In this document: piece after piece, positions 28,666 to 37,502 of the stretch
How the letters are laid out: the number at the start of each line of letters is the position of its first letter
Numbering within the stretch: the stretch's first letter is position 1
Notes under the pieces: model-generated
Told to the model about the DNA's origin: nothing
The model's database searches: none
What the model saw: only the letters and a program-made list of their open reading frames with translations
Made by a program: the position numbers and the translations under genes
DNA from: an uncultured Eubacteriales bacterium
Lineage (GTDB): Bacteria; Bacillota; Clostridia; Lachnospirales; Lachnospiraceae
Assembly: GCA_949292785.1 (NCBI GenBank)
Contig: CASFBK010000006.1
Span: 124,001-188,000, forward strand
Length of the DNA stretch: 64,000 nt
Direction: 5' to 3'

Positions 28666-29410
28666 AGCTACGAAGAAAAAGGCATGGCAGAAGCTGTTGT
28701 ATCTGGATATGATATGTCTGATGCTTTTGCTGGGAGGATTTTCTTATCAGAAAATGGGGCAGCAGATAAGAGAAACCGGAAGCATGCAGCAGAATGCCCA
28801 GGGAGACAGCGGAGAACAGGAAAATACAGATGAGAACGTGGAAACAGAAAAAGAAAAGAAAAAGATAGCGCTGACCTTTGATGACGGACCTCATCCGGTC
28901 TATACACCGGAAATGCTGGATTTACTAAAGGAAAAAGATGTCAAGGCTACCTTTTTCCTGTTAGGACAACAGGTAGAGAAGTATCCGGATATCGTAAAAA
29001 GGATGAATGAGGAAGGACATCTAATCGGAAATCATTCCTATAAGCACGAACAGCTCAGTAAGCTTTCCAGTGTACAGGCATGTAGTCAGGTGAATCGAAC
29101 CAACGAACTGATTTATTCCATTACGGGAAAATACCCCGAATATCTTCGACCGCCCTTTGGAGATTGGAAAGACGATTTAGACTGTGAAGTGAATATGGTA
29201 GAGGTATTGTGGGATGTGGATACGTTAGACTGGTCCAGTCAGAATAAAGATAAAGTAGTAAGTAAAGTTATGAAAAATATAGAAGAGGGTGACATTATCC
29301 TGATGCATGACAGTTACGAAAGTACGGTGCAAGCAACAGCAGAAATCATTGACCGCCTGCAAGAAGACGGATATGAATTCGTCACGGTAGATGAACTGAT
29401 TTTTGACTAA
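28658..29410 (+). CDS. Membrane-anchored polysaccharide deacetylase (NodB domain)
   Basis: 250 residues: cytoplasmic Lys/Arg stretch, one N-terminal membrane helix (about 14-28), a polar Glu-rich spacer (35-70), then a NodB deacetylase domain from residue 71. Motif 1 ALTFDDGPH (catalytic base Asp), motif 2 IGNHSYKH (metal His pair), motif 3 RPPFGDW, and motif 5 LMHD are all present, so it should be active. Family members deacetylate peptidoglycan GlcNAc/MurNAc (PgdA, PdaA) or chitin-like chains. No Shine-Dalgarno is visible before its ATG; the upstream region is a tight hairpin. Confidence 0.88.
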   Translation: MNRATKKKAWQKLLYLDMICLMLLLGGFSYQKMGQQIRETGSMQQNAQGDSGEQENTDENVETEKEKKKIALTFDDGPHPVYTPEMLDLLKEKDVKATFFLLGQQVEKYPDIVKRMNEEGHLIGNHSYKHEQLSKLSSVQACSQVNRTNELIYSITGKYPEYLRPPFGDWKDDLDCEVNMVEVLWDVDTLDWSSQNKDKVVSKVMKNIEEGDIILMHDSYESTVQATAEIIDRLQEDGYEFVTVDELIFD

Positions 29411-29497
29411 ACTGAATTTCCCGGAGCAAGTTGTCTTTTTAATACGGCTATGATAGAATGAAACAAATCGGAATTTGTAGACATAAGGAGATAAATA

Positions 29498-30115
29498 ATG
29501 AATAACAGGCATTTGTTTTTAACTTCGGGTGGCTTAACAGAGAATATGAAAACTTCTTTTTTTAATATTATAGGGAAGCGTCCAGAGGAAGTGAAAATAC
29601 TTTATATTCCAACTGCTGGAATTGAAACTGATGGCGCAAGGGAAGGAATTGCCATCTGCTTGTATGAACTTTCATTGATGGGGATTCGATTTGAAAATAT
29701 ATTGGTGTATAATTTAGAATTAATTCTGTCAAAAGGATATAAGCGCACATATTCAGCATATGTGACAGATGGGCATATAGTGAGCAGGCTCATAAATACA
29801 GAAGAATTAAAAGAATTCGATGCGGTTTTTGTTGGCGGTGGAGATAGTGCTGTCCTATGTCGTGAAATGGTTAGAACAGGATTTGACTGTGTGATTGAAC
29901 AAGCCGTTAACGCTGGTCTCGTATATGTTGGAATCAGTGCAGGGAGTATGTATGCGGCAGGTAATTTGGAGGATGGATTAAATATAATTCCCAATCCAAT
30001 AATACCACATTGGAATGGTGATAAGTTGACAAGTTTGCCAATAGACAGTGAGGAAATTAAACTTGCAGATGGACAGGCGGTTTATATTGAAGGTTATAAT
30101 ATTTGCTTAATATAA
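29498..30115 (+). CDS. Peptidase family S51 (peptidase E-like dipeptidase)
   Basis: 205 residues, cytoplasmic, no signal peptide. VFVGGGDSAVLC (about 110-121) and VGISAGSMYAAG (about 146-157) with the nucleophilic serine in the GISAGS elbow are the S51 signatures; peptidase E cleaves Asp-X dipeptides, others act on cyanophycin-type peptides. Ends at a family-normal place. AAGGAG lies 9 bases before the ATG. Codon use is more AT-rich than in surrounding core genes, so horizontal gain is likely. Confidence 0.85.
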   Translation: MNNRHLFLTSGGLTENMKTSFFNIIGKRPEEVKILYIPTAGIETDGAREGIAICLYELSLMGIRFENILVYNLELILSKGYKRTYSAYVTDGHIVSRLINTEELKEFDAVFVGGGDSAVLCREMVRTGFDCVIEQAVNAGLVYVGISAGSMYAAGNLEDGLNIIPNPIIPHWNGDKLTSLPIDSEEIKLADGQAVYIEGYNICLI

Positions 30116-30156
30116 CTCGAAATAAATATCCCTATAAAATTCCAGTTTATCTATTT

Positions 30157-30267
30157 ATGGAGGTGTATTATGGCTATATGAATGATGAAAGAATTGCCGG
30201 TATATTTCATGTTATAGTATTACTCCAATGTCATTTACTTATCAGGCTTTCAATTCAGCATATTTAA
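30157..30267 (+). pseudogene. Short frame of unknown origin, possible gene remnant
   Basis: From ATG 30157 the frame reads MEVYYGYMNDERIAGIFHVI and on to TAA 30265-30267 (36 codons); the open frame also extends upstream of the ATG. It looks protein-like (tyrosine-rich, then a hydrophobic stretch) but has no clear ribosome binding site and no family I recognise. The 30116-30386 gap otherwise holds only a terminator. Confidence 0.2.
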
Positions 30268-30297
30268 AGCATATTATTTAGAAGTGATGCAAATAAT

Positions 30298-30338
30298 AAT
30301 GCTAAGTCATTACAAACGTATTGACTTAGCATTGTTTG
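30298..30338 (+). terminator. Terminator before the toxin-antitoxin pair
   Basis: Perfect 12-bp stem (30298-30309 with 30322-30333), 12-base loop, followed by GTTTGTTTG. Confidence 0.7.
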
Positions 30339-30386
30339 TTTGCTATTCTTATAGTAGAACTAGAGTAGGTGTAGGAGGTGGCGTAA

Positions 30387-30680
30387 ATGGCAAGTACGAT
30401 TCAAGTAAGAGTAGACGATGATTTAAAAACAAAGTCAGATGCTTTGTTTAAAGATTTAGGAACAGATACCACAACTGCAATCCGTATGTTTTTAACACAG
30501 GCACTAGCAGTAAATGGTTTTCCGTTTGAAATAAAAAGGGCAAATGCAAATCCATATGAAGCATTAACAGAGCATGAAATATTAGATAAGCTGGAAAAAT
30601 CGCGTGAGCACGCAGCACAGGGGATGTATAAAGATGCGACAGAAGTTTCTCGTGATATGAGGGAAAAGTATGGATTATAA
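30387..30680 (+). CDS. RelB/DinJ-family antitoxin
   Basis: 97 residues. The N-terminal half is the RelB/DinJ ribbon-helix-helix: TIQVRVDDDLKTKSDALFKD then TTTAIRMFLTQALAVNGFPF. The C-terminal half is charged and probably wraps the toxin. It starts after GTAGGAGGTGG and overlaps the toxin gene by 11 nt. It should bind both toxin and its own promoter (classical type II antitoxin behaviour). Confidence 0.92.
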   Translation: MASTIQVRVDDDLKTKSDALFKDLGTDTTTAIRMFLTQALAVNGFPFEIKRANANPYEALTEHEILDKLEKSREHAAQGMYKDATEVSRDMREKYGL

Positions 30681-30984
30681 AGTAGTAGTTACAAGAGATG
30701 CAGAAGAGGACTTAGAGCATTTTATTAAATATCTTATTATTGAAAAAAAGAGTATGCAGGCGGCAGAAAATGTACTGAATGATTACGATGCAACAATCGA
30801 AAGTCTAAAGCATGTGGCAGGAAATTTGAAGCTGTGTGATAACCCAAGACTACGTCAGTTAAAATATCGTCGCATTCATTTCTTAAATCACAAATATTTT
30901 ATGCTATATCGCATCGTTGATAATGTAGTATTTGTGGATAATATTTTTCATGAGTTACAGGATTATGAAAATAAGATGTATTAG
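30670..30984 (+). CDS. RelE/ParE-family toxin
   Basis: 104 residues with the RelE/ParE fold pattern: VVVTRDAEEDLEHFIKYL helix at the N-terminus, RQLKYRRIHFLNHKYFMLYRI central strands with conserved Arg and Tyr, and VFVDNIFHELQDYE at the end. RelE-type members cut ribosome-bound mRNA and ParE-type members poison gyrase; the sequence alone does not decide between them. Translation is coupled to the antitoxin. Together a complete and apparently intact type II pair. Confidence 0.88.
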   Translation: MDYKVVVTRDAEEDLEHFIKYLIIEKKSMQAAENVLNDYDATIESLKHVAGNLKLCDNPRLRQLKYRRIHFLNHKYFMLYRIVDNVVFVDNIFHELQDYENKMY

Positions 30985-31024
30985 TCGTAGTACAGAGAGA
31001 CAAAATCCAGTTTGTAACGAGAAT

Positions 31025-31061
31025 GTCAAGGCGGGCATGCCCGTTTATCTTGAACCTTGAC
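31025..31061 (+). other. Small hairpin between toxin gene and rarA
   Basis: GTCAAGG (31025-31031) pairs with CCTTGAC (31055-31061), enclosing the self-complementary CGGGCATGCCCG. There is no T-run, so it is not an ordinary terminator; it may be the end of the toxin mRNA or part of the rarA leader. Confidence 0.35.
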
Positions 31062-31091
31062 TGAGCCAGTAAAAAATAAGGAGAAAATCAC

Positions 31092-32414
31092 ATGGATTTA
31101 TTTGATTATATGAGGGAACAGAATCAGGAAAAGGAATCTCCCCTTGCAAGCCGACTGCGCCCAGTTAAATTAGAAGAAGTAGTAGGTCAGCAGCACATCA
31201 TTGGAAAGGATAAGCTTTTGTATCGTGCCATTAAGGCGGACAAATTAAGCTCCGTTATTTTCTACGGACCGCCGGGAACGGGAAAGACTACGCTGGCAAA
31301 GGTAATTGCGAATACCACCAGTGCAGAATTTACCCAGATAAATGCCACCTCTGCCGGGAAAAAGGACATGGAAGAAGTGGTGCAGCAGGCAAAAAATAAT
31401 CAGGGAATGTACGGGAAAAAGACCATTTTATTCATAGATGAGATTCATCGGTTTAACAAGGGGCAGCAGGATTATCTGCTTCCTTTTGTGGAGGATGGTA
31501 CGATTATATTAATTGGAGCTACCACAGAAAATCCATATTTCGAGGTAAACGGAGCGTTATTATCACGGTCTGTCATATTTGAGTTAAAGCCTCTCACGAA
31601 GGAAGATATTAAGATGATTTTAACCCGCGCCGTGACAGACCGGGAAAAGGGAATGGGTTCCTATGAGGCGGTGTTAGAAGAGGAAGCACTGGAATTTCTA
31701 GCAGATGTTTCAAATGGAGACGCAAGGGCTGCTCTCACCGCCATAGAGCTTGGTGTGCTTACCACTCCAAGAAGCGAGGATGGTAAAATACATATTACGT
31801 TGGAAGTGGCACAGGAATGTATTCAGAAACGGGTCCTTCGTTATGATAAGACAGGGGACAACCACTATGATACCATTTCGGCATTTATCAAAAGTATGCG
31901 CGGTTCCGACCCGGATGCGGCAGTGTATTATCTGGCAAGAATGTTGTATGCAGGAGAAGATATTAAGTTCATTGCAAGAAGAATTATGATATGTGCTTCG
32001 GAGGATGTAGGAAATGCAGACCCCAATGCATTGACGGTAGCAGTCAGTGCGGCACAGGCAGTAGAGCGGGTAGGAATGCCGGAAGCCCAGATTATACTGG
32101 CGCAGGCAGTTACCTACATCGCCTCTGCGCCCAAGAGCAACGCCTCCTGTCTTGCGGTATTTGACGCAATGGAGACCGTGAAAAATACCAAAACTGCCCC
32201 CATTCCGGTGCATTTGCAGGATGCCCATTACAAGGGAGCCGGGAAACTTGGACATGGAGCCGGATATTTGTATGCCCATGATTATCCGAATCATTATGTG
32301 AAACAGCAGTATCTGCCCGACGGACTGACAGACTGTCATTTTTACGAGCCTACGGAGAACGGGTATGAGAAAAAAATCAAGTCACATCTTCAATTTTTGA
32401 AAGATAATGCGTAG
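31092..32414 (+). CDS. rarA: Replication-associated recombination protein A (RarA/MgsA)
   Basis: 440-residue AAA+ ATPase acting at stalled replication forks. Walker A GPPGTGKTT (59-67), Walker B ILFIDEIHRFN (about 115), sensor GATTENPYFEVN, and the C-terminal tetramerisation part with ASEDVGNADP and the APKSNA segment. The N-terminal PLASRLRP motif is also conserved. AAGGAG precedes ATG 31092. Stand-alone housekeeping gene. Confidence 0.95.
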   Translation: MDLFDYMREQNQEKESPLASRLRPVKLEEVVGQQHIIGKDKLLYRAIKADKLSSVIFYGPPGTGKTTLAKVIANTTSAEFTQINATSAGKKDMEEVVQQAKNNQGMYGKKTILFIDEIHRFNKGQQDYLLPFVEDGTIILIGATTENPYFEVNGALLSRSVIFELKPLTKEDIKMILTRAVTDREKGMGSYEAVLEEEALEFLADVSNGDARAALTAIELGVLTTPRSEDGKIHITLEVAQECIQKRVLRYDKTGDNHYDTISAFIKSMRGSDPDAAVYYLARMLYAGEDIKFIARRIMICASEDVGNADPNALTVAVSAAQAVERVGMPEAQIILAQAVTYIASAPKSNASCLAVFDAMETVKNTKTAPIPVHLQDAHYKGAGKLGHGAGYLYAHDYPNHYVKQQYLPDGLTDCHFYEPTENGYEKKIKSHLQFLKDNA

Positions 32415-32567
32415 TTTTGGTAAATTTGCATAGTCCGCACCAGACGAACAAATGTAAATTTGTGAAAGAAAATGCTTTACAAATGCTACCTTGATAGTGC
32501 ATAATATAAAAAGTTGCAGTAGAGAAGACAGAAATGTCATAACATAAGTTTTAGGAGGATTTTTAAA

Positions 32568-33854
32568 ATGCAGTCATATCAGGAGATGAGCAAGGAAGAA
32601 TTATTACAGGAAAAGGCAAGTCTGGAAGCAACATATAAGAAATATGCTAAGAGCGGACTGAAACTGGATATGTCAAGAGGAAAGCCATCCGCAGAGCAGT
32701 TGGATTTATCCATGGGAATGATGGACGTGTTAAATCGTAATACAGACTTAAGCTGTGAAGACGGAACGGATTGCCGTAACTACGGTGTATTAGATGGTAT
32801 TCAGGAAGCAAAAGTGCTGTTAGGAGACATGATTGAATGTCATCCGGACAATATTATTATTTATGGAAACTCCAGTCTGAATATTATGTATGACTGTATC
32901 GCACGTTCCATGACGCACGGTGTCATGGGAAATACACCATGGTGCAAGTTAGATAAAGTCAAGTTCTTATGCCCTGTTCCGGGATATGACAGACATTTTG
33001 CAATTACCGAGTATTTCGGAATCGAGATGATTAACGTACCGATGCTTCCGACCGGACCGGATATGGATATGGTAGAAGAACTGGTAAGTAAGGATGAGGC
33101 AATCAAGGGTATCTGGTGTGTACCGAAGTATTCCAATCCACAGGGAATTACATACTCTGATGAAACCGTACGCCGTTTTGCAAGACTGAAACCGGCTGCA
33201 AAGGATTTCCGTATTTACTGGGATAATGCATATGGAGTACACCACTTATATGATTTAGATCAGGACAGCTTAATTGAGATTTTAGCAGAGTGTAAGCGTG
33301 CCGGTAATCCGGATATGGTTTATAAATTCTGTTCTACTTCTAAGATCAGCTTCCCGGGTTCTGGTGTGGCTGCCATTGCAACTTCTGCAAACAATCTGGA
33401 AGATATTAAGAAGCAGTTGTCGGTAGCAACCATCGGTCATGATAAGGTAAACCAGCTGCGCCACGTAAGATTCTTTAAGGATATTCATGGAATGGAAGAA
33501 CACATGAAAAAACACGCGGCAATCTTAAGACCGAAGTTTGAAATGATTATCAATACCTTTGAGGAAGAGCTGGCAGGTCGTGAAGTTGGAAGCTGGATTG
33601 CACCAAAGGGAGGTTACTTTATTTCCTTTGAAGCACTGGAAGGATGTGCAAAGGATATCGTTGCAAAGGCGAAAAAAGCAGGTGTTACCATGACGCCGGC
33701 AGGAGCGCCTTATCCATACGGAAAAGACCCAAAAGACAGCACCATTCGTATTGCACCGTCTTATCCGACCACAGAGGATTTGAAGATGGCAACCGATATT
33801 TTTGTTACCTGTGTGAAGCTGGTAAGCGTTGAAAAGATTTTAGAAAATAAGTAA
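32568..33854 (+). CDS. Aspartate aminotransferase, type Ic (PF12897 group)
   Basis: 428-residue PLP enzyme, fold type I. The PLP-binding lysine is in CSTSKISFPGSG (about residue 258); CVPKYSNPQG and WDNAYGVHHL are the conserved substrate and PLP-ring segments. The long N-terminal part (EELLQEKASLEATYKKY... LDMSRGKP) is characteristic of this group, whose mycobacterial member is a proven aspartate aminotransferase (type Ic). Likely reaction: aspartate plus 2-oxoglutarate to oxaloacetate plus glutamate. Start follows TAGGAGG. Confidence 0.88.
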   Translation: MQSYQEMSKEELLQEKASLEATYKKYAKSGLKLDMSRGKPSAEQLDLSMGMMDVLNRNTDLSCEDGTDCRNYGVLDGIQEAKVLLGDMIECHPDNIIIYGNSSLNIMYDCIARSMTHGVMGNTPWCKLDKVKFLCPVPGYDRHFAITEYFGIEMINVPMLPTGPDMDMVEELVSKDEAIKGIWCVPKYSNPQGITYSDETVRRFARLKPAAKDFRIYWDNAYGVHHLYDLDQDSLIEILAECKRAGNPDMVYKFCSTSKISFPGSGVAAIATSANNLEDIKKQLSVATIGHDKVNQLRHVRFFKDIHGMEEHMKKHAAILRPKFEMIINTFEEELAGREVGSWIAPKGGYFISFEALEGCAKDIVAKAKKAGVTMTPAGAPYPYGKDPKDSTIRIAPSYPTTEDLKMATDIFVTCVKLVSVEKILENK

Positions 33855-33868
33855 GATAGAATAGAAAG

Positions 33869-33907
33869 AGACTGTTGTATAAGTGAGTGATATACAACAG
33901 TCTTTTT
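33869..33907 (+). terminator. Aminotransferase terminator
   Basis: Perfect 13-bp stem (33869-33881 with 33891-33903) followed by a T-run. Confidence 0.85.
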
Positions 33908-34030
33908 CTATGAGGTAATATGGTAAAAGTGACTTTATTTGTTTTCTTTGGTCTATTAGTCATTGACAAATAAGCATACATGTATTATTGTATTAAGAGA
34001 ATGATACAATTAGAATATGGAGGAAAGTAT

Positions 34031-35662
34031 ATGGAAGGGATAATTGTTCTTGTAGTAATTGTTCTTATGTATTTGATTATCAGTAATTACTATCGTATGC
34101 AATGGGAAAAGCAAAATCGCAAACGGATAAAAGAAAGTTTTGGAAGAAAACCGGAGCATAAGGAAAAAGAGTCAAAAAGAATTCGCTTCTATTTAGAAAG
34201 TCAGCCGCAGGAAACCGATGTAGATGATATTACATGGAATGATTTGTCCATGGATGAAGTGTTTTGGCGTGTGAATAACTGTGCCAGTTCAGCCGGAGAA
34301 GAGATTTTATACGATACCATGCATCGTACAAAGAAATCAACGGAAGAGTTAGAAGAATTAGAAAAATCAGTAAAATACTTTTCTGAGCAGGAAGAAGAGC
34401 GCAATCAGATTTTGACGTATTTACTGCAGATGGGAAAAAAAGAGGCTTCCTACTATATTCCACCTTATATGACAACGATTGAAGAGAACCGGTTAGGGTG
34501 TACCATAATATTACGGATATTACAGATACTTCCGATTGTATTCCTGTTCGGATTTGTGATTTTCAGGGACCTTACTTTTATTGGATTATTTGGAGGAAAT
34601 ATCCTTGTAAATGTTGTAATATATGTTCTTATGAAAATGCGTTACGAGACGAATCTTTCCATGCTTGGAACATTGTGTTCCATATTAAATGTTGCAAAAA
34701 AGCTGGATAAGCTGGAATGTGAAGAGTATTTTTGTCGGAAGCTGAAAGAACCCTTACAGCGTTTAAGAAGAACCGGAGGAATGATTGAAAAATTGCAGTC
34801 CCTTCAAACTACCATGTTATCCTCGGAATTGGGGGTACTGGGGGATTATATCTTGGGAGCCACCTTATGGCAGTTGACTGCTTATAATAAGAGTATCGGT
34901 ATGCTGATTCGGTATCGAGCGGAATATATGAAGCTATATGAAATGGTCGGCGCTATTGATATGGCAATCAGCATTGCATCATTCCGAATAAGTGTTCCTT
35001 TTTATGCTACACCAAAGTTCTGGGAAAAGAATGAGGTAGAACTAGAAGAAGCATACCATCCATTAATTGAGCAGCCGGTATGTAACTCTATGAAATGGGA
35101 AAGAAACTGTATTATTACAGGCTCCAATGCCTCTGGAAAATCTACTTTTATCAAGGCGGTTGCAGTGAATGCTATTTTGGCACAATCCATTCATACCTGT
35201 ATGGCACGAAACGTAAAAATGCCCCATGTAGATGTTATCACCTCTATGGCAGTTCAGGACGATATTATGTCCGGTGACAGCTATTTTATAAAAGAGATTA
35301 AATATTTAAAACGAATGTTAGAGCATTTGAATTCTAAGAGAGGTACGATTTGTATCATAGACGAAATATTGAGGGGAACCAACACCAAAGAACGTATCGC
35401 GGCTTCCCGTGCTATTATGGAGTATCTGTCAGGAGAGAATTGTCTGGTCATGGTGGCATCCCACGACCAGGAGCTTACGGTATTGCTGCAGGATATGTAT
35501 GACAATTATCATTTCACTGAAAAAATAGGGCAGCAGGATATTTCATTTGATTACAAATTGTATTCGGGACCGGCTACTTCAAACAATGCGATACGATTAT
35601 TAGAATATACAGGATTTCCGGAAAAAATTATTGCAGATGCAAAGGTCAATGCGGAAATATAA
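34031..35662 (+). CDS. Membrane-anchored MutS-family ATPase
   Basis: 543 residues. One membrane helix at 3-19, a charged spacer, two more helices (about 158-178 and 182-200), then the MutS lever and ATPase parts: Walker A TGSNASGKST (about 363-372), the TSMAVQDDIMSGDSYFIKEI segment, Walker B IIDEILRGT with the conserved ASHD switch. The mismatch-recognition domain of MutS1 is absent, as is the Smr domain of MutS2. Known family members are annotated only as MutS-like membrane proteins; role in DNA is unproven. Start ATG 34031 follows GGAGG; the ATG at 33980 has none. Confidence 0.85.
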   Translation: MEGIIVLVVIVLMYLIISNYYRMQWEKQNRKRIKESFGRKPEHKEKESKRIRFYLESQPQETDVDDITWNDLSMDEVFWRVNNCASSAGEEILYDTMHRTKKSTEELEELEKSVKYFSEQEEERNQILTYLLQMGKKEASYYIPPYMTTIEENRLGCTIILRILQILPIVFLFGFVIFRDLTFIGLFGGNILVNVVIYVLMKMRYETNLSMLGTLCSILNVAKKLDKLECEEYFCRKLKEPLQRLRRTGGMIEKLQSLQTTMLSSELGVLGDYILGATLWQLTAYNKSIGMLIRYRAEYMKLYEMVGAIDMAISIASFRISVPFYATPKFWEKNEVELEEAYHPLIEQPVCNSMKWERNCIITGSNASGKSTFIKAVAVNAILAQSIHTCMARNVKMPHVDVITSMAVQDDIMSGDSYFIKEIKYLKRMLEHLNSKRGTICIIDEILRGTNTKERIAASRAIMEYLSGENCLVMVASHDQELTVLLQDMYDNYHFTEKIGQQDISFDYKLYSGPATSNNAIRLLEYTGFPEKIIADAKVNAEI

Positions 35663-35732
35663 AAATGAAAAGTTTATAAAATATAGGAAAAAAAGAACTT
35701 TTTTGTCCCAAATATGATATACTATACATGAA

Positions 35733-35748
35733 GGCAGCGGACGCTGCC
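35733..35748 (+). other. Short GC-rich hairpin in the leader of the (p)ppGpp synthetase gene
   Basis: GGCAGC, 4-base loop GGAC, GCTGCC, about 29 bases before the start codon. It stands out in an AT-rich leader but is too small to identify as a riboswitch. Confidence 0.35.
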
Positions 35749-35776
35749 AAAACAAGGGTTAAAGGAAGGGAAATAA

Positions 35777-36427
35777 ATGGAAGTGCCTGTTACGTTTAAC
35801 GAGGATGTAGACAGCTGGAAAACAGTAATGTTTTTATATAATTCGGCATTAAAGGAAGTCGGAACTAAGCTGGAGATTTTAAATGACGAATTTCAGCATG
35901 TACATAAATATAATCCGATTGAATATATCAAATCCAGAATCAAGACACCGGAGAGTATTGTTAAGAAGTTAAAGAGATGCGATTTAGAGAGCAGTATTGA
36001 TAATATGATTACACATGTAAATGATATTGCAGGAATTCGTATTGTCTGTTCCTTTACGTCAGATATTTACCGGCTGGCAGAAATGATTGGAAAGCAGAAT
36101 GACCTTACTGTGGTATCAGTAAAGGATTATATCAAGAATCCGAAGGAAAGCGGATATAAGAGTTATCATATGCTGGTAACGGTGCCGATTTTCTTATCAG
36201 ACCGGGTGGTAGATACCAAGGTGGAGATACAGATAAGAACCATTGCTATGGATTTCTGGGCAAGTCTGGAACATAAAATATACTATAAGTTTGAAGGGCA
36301 TGCACCGGAATATATCAGCCGTGATCTGCGGGAGTGTGCAGGAATTGTGTCTATGCTGGATGCAAAGATGCTTTCGCTGAATGAAGCGATTCTTCAGGCA
36401 AAGGAAGAGCAGGAAGAAGCACAATAG
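35777..36427 (+). CDS. relQ: Small alarmone synthetase (GTP pyrophosphokinase, RelQ/YjbM type)
   Basis: 216 residues consisting only of a RelA/SpoT synthetase domain with flanking helices: RIKTPESIVKKLKR (ATP/GTP-binding basic stretch, about 54-67), DIAGIRIVCSF (about 88-98), YKSYHMLVTVP (about 128-138) and VEIQIRTIAMDFWASLEHKIYYK. No hydrolase, TGS or ACT domain, so it makes but does not degrade (p)ppGpp. AAGGAAGGG precedes ATG 35777. It is transcribed from its own region after the MutS-like gene and ends at a terminator. Confidence 0.92.
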   Translation: MEVPVTFNEDVDSWKTVMFLYNSALKEVGTKLEILNDEFQHVHKYNPIEYIKSRIKTPESIVKKLKRCDLESSIDNMITHVNDIAGIRIVCSFTSDIYRLAEMIGKQNDLTVVSVKDYIKNPKESGYKSYHMLVTVPIFLSDRVVDTKVEIQIRTIAMDFWASLEHKIYYKFEGHAPEYISRDLRECAGIVSMLDAKMLSLNEAILQAKEEQEEAQ

Positions 36428-36443
36428 AACAATGGGTTTGCCA

Positions 36444-36470
36444 AGGGGTTTCGGAAGAAACCTCTTTTTT
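36444..36470 (+). terminator. relQ terminator
   Basis: 9-bp stem (36444-36452 with 36457-36465), 4-base loop and six T. Repeat copy 2 begins two bases after it. Confidence 0.8.
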
Positions 36471-36471
36471 A

Positions 36472-36630
36472 CTCTATAGGAAATATTGGGTTGTGTTAAA
36501 GCGTAAAATTGTGATTCCTATAGAGCAAAAGGCACTCCGTGCAGGATGCGCACTCGCACAAGTGGAATTATGTCGCAAGCGACTGTGCTCGGCGCGGCAA
36601 AGTGTGTTCCGCTTGATAGGTAATGTATAT
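36472..36630 (+). repeat. Dispersed structured intergenic repeat, copy 2 (short form)
   Basis: Nearly identical to 5610-5767, with a few changes in the loop of the first hairpin, one extra base, and two other substitutions. The CTCTATAGGAA / TTCCTATAGAG hairpin and the GTCGC-AA-GCGAC hairpin are kept. The 5' arm of the third hairpin is present, but the sequence diverges before the 3' arm. Like copy 1 it starts directly after the T-run of a terminator. Confidence 0.75.
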
Positions 36631-36713
36631 ATCATGTTATATTAACGTATAAAAGCGCTTGGATGGTGGGTAGATTAAAGAATGAAAACAGGAAAAGAAG
36701 CAGGAGACAAGAA

Positions 36714-37502
36714 ATGGAAAAGAATCAGGATAGCAAACGGATTTTGAATCTGGCGATATCTACAGGAGAAGTACTGTTAAAAAACGGCGGGGAAATCTAT
36801 CGTGTACAGGAAACCGTCAGCCGTATTCTTGAGGCATACGGAATAACGGATTATAACGTGTTTGTGATTACCAACGGGATTTTTGCGACGGTTCACGAGG
36901 AGAAAGAAGATGCCAGCAGTATGGTACGTTATGTGACCATTGGTGATGTGAATCTGGAGCGGATAGCAGACATTAACCAGTTATCCAGAGAAATCTGTAC
37001 CGGTGTATGCAGCATACAAGAGGCATATGAACGGTTAGAGGCGTTAAAGAAAAAGAAAGGACCTGCAAATTGGGCATGTATTCTGGCGTGTGGGATGGGT
37101 GGTGCCAGCTTCTGCTATTTGTTTGGAGGAAGACTTTATGACAGCGTGATTTCTTTTTTCTTAGGAATGTTGCTAGAAGTATTTTTGCTTACCGCTTCGA
37201 GACATCATGCTTCTAAGTTTATCTTAAATATTATCGGGAGCGCTATTGTAACAGCAGGAAGCCTTGCGCTTTATATGGCAGGAACCGGAATATGGTTCGA
37301 TAAAGTGATTATTGGAGGAATCATTCCGTTAGTGCCGGGAGTTTCTCTGACAACGGCAATTCGGGATTTGTTCGGAGGAGACTATCTGTCCGGCAGTATC
37401 CGTCTGATTGATGCACTTCTAACGGCAATGTGTATTGCCATTGGGGTAGGTGGAGCAATTAAGGCATTTCAGTTCATTACAGGAGGTGGGGTTCCTTTAT
37501 GA
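36714..37502 (+). CDS. Threonine/serine exporter, large subunit (ThrE N-terminal domain, DUF1212)
   Basis: 262 residues: a soluble N-terminal half (ILNLAISTGEVLLKNGGEIYRVQ, then VFVITNGIF) followed by about five membrane helices from residue 118, including GGIIPLVPGVSLTTAIRDLF. This is the PF06738 half of ThrE, which in Corynebacterium is one protein and in Firmicutes is split in two. The start at ATG 36714 follows AGGAGA; an ATG at 36663 is possible but unsupported. It overlaps the second subunit by 4 nt. Confidence 0.88.
   Translation: MEKNQDSKRILNLAISTGEVLLKNGGEIYRVQETVSRILEAYGITDYNVFVITNGIFATVHEEKEDASSMVRYVTIGDVNLERIADINQLSREICTGVCSIQEAYERLEALKKKKGPANWACILACGMGGASFCYLFGGRLYDSVISFFLGMLLEVFLLTASRHHASKFILNIIGSAIVTAGSLALYMAGTGIWFDKVIIGGIIPLVPGVSLTTAIRDLFGGDYLSGSIRLIDALLTAMCIAIGVGGAIKAFQFITGGGVPL

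Noticed and set aside
30298-30333. Inverted repeat upstream of the antitoxin as its operator
   Set aside because: It is about 55 bp upstream and followed by a T-rich tail, so it reads better as the terminator of the preceding unit.
31710-32339. 209-codon minus-strand frame opposite rarA
   Set aside because: Antisense shadow of a strongly conserved gene.
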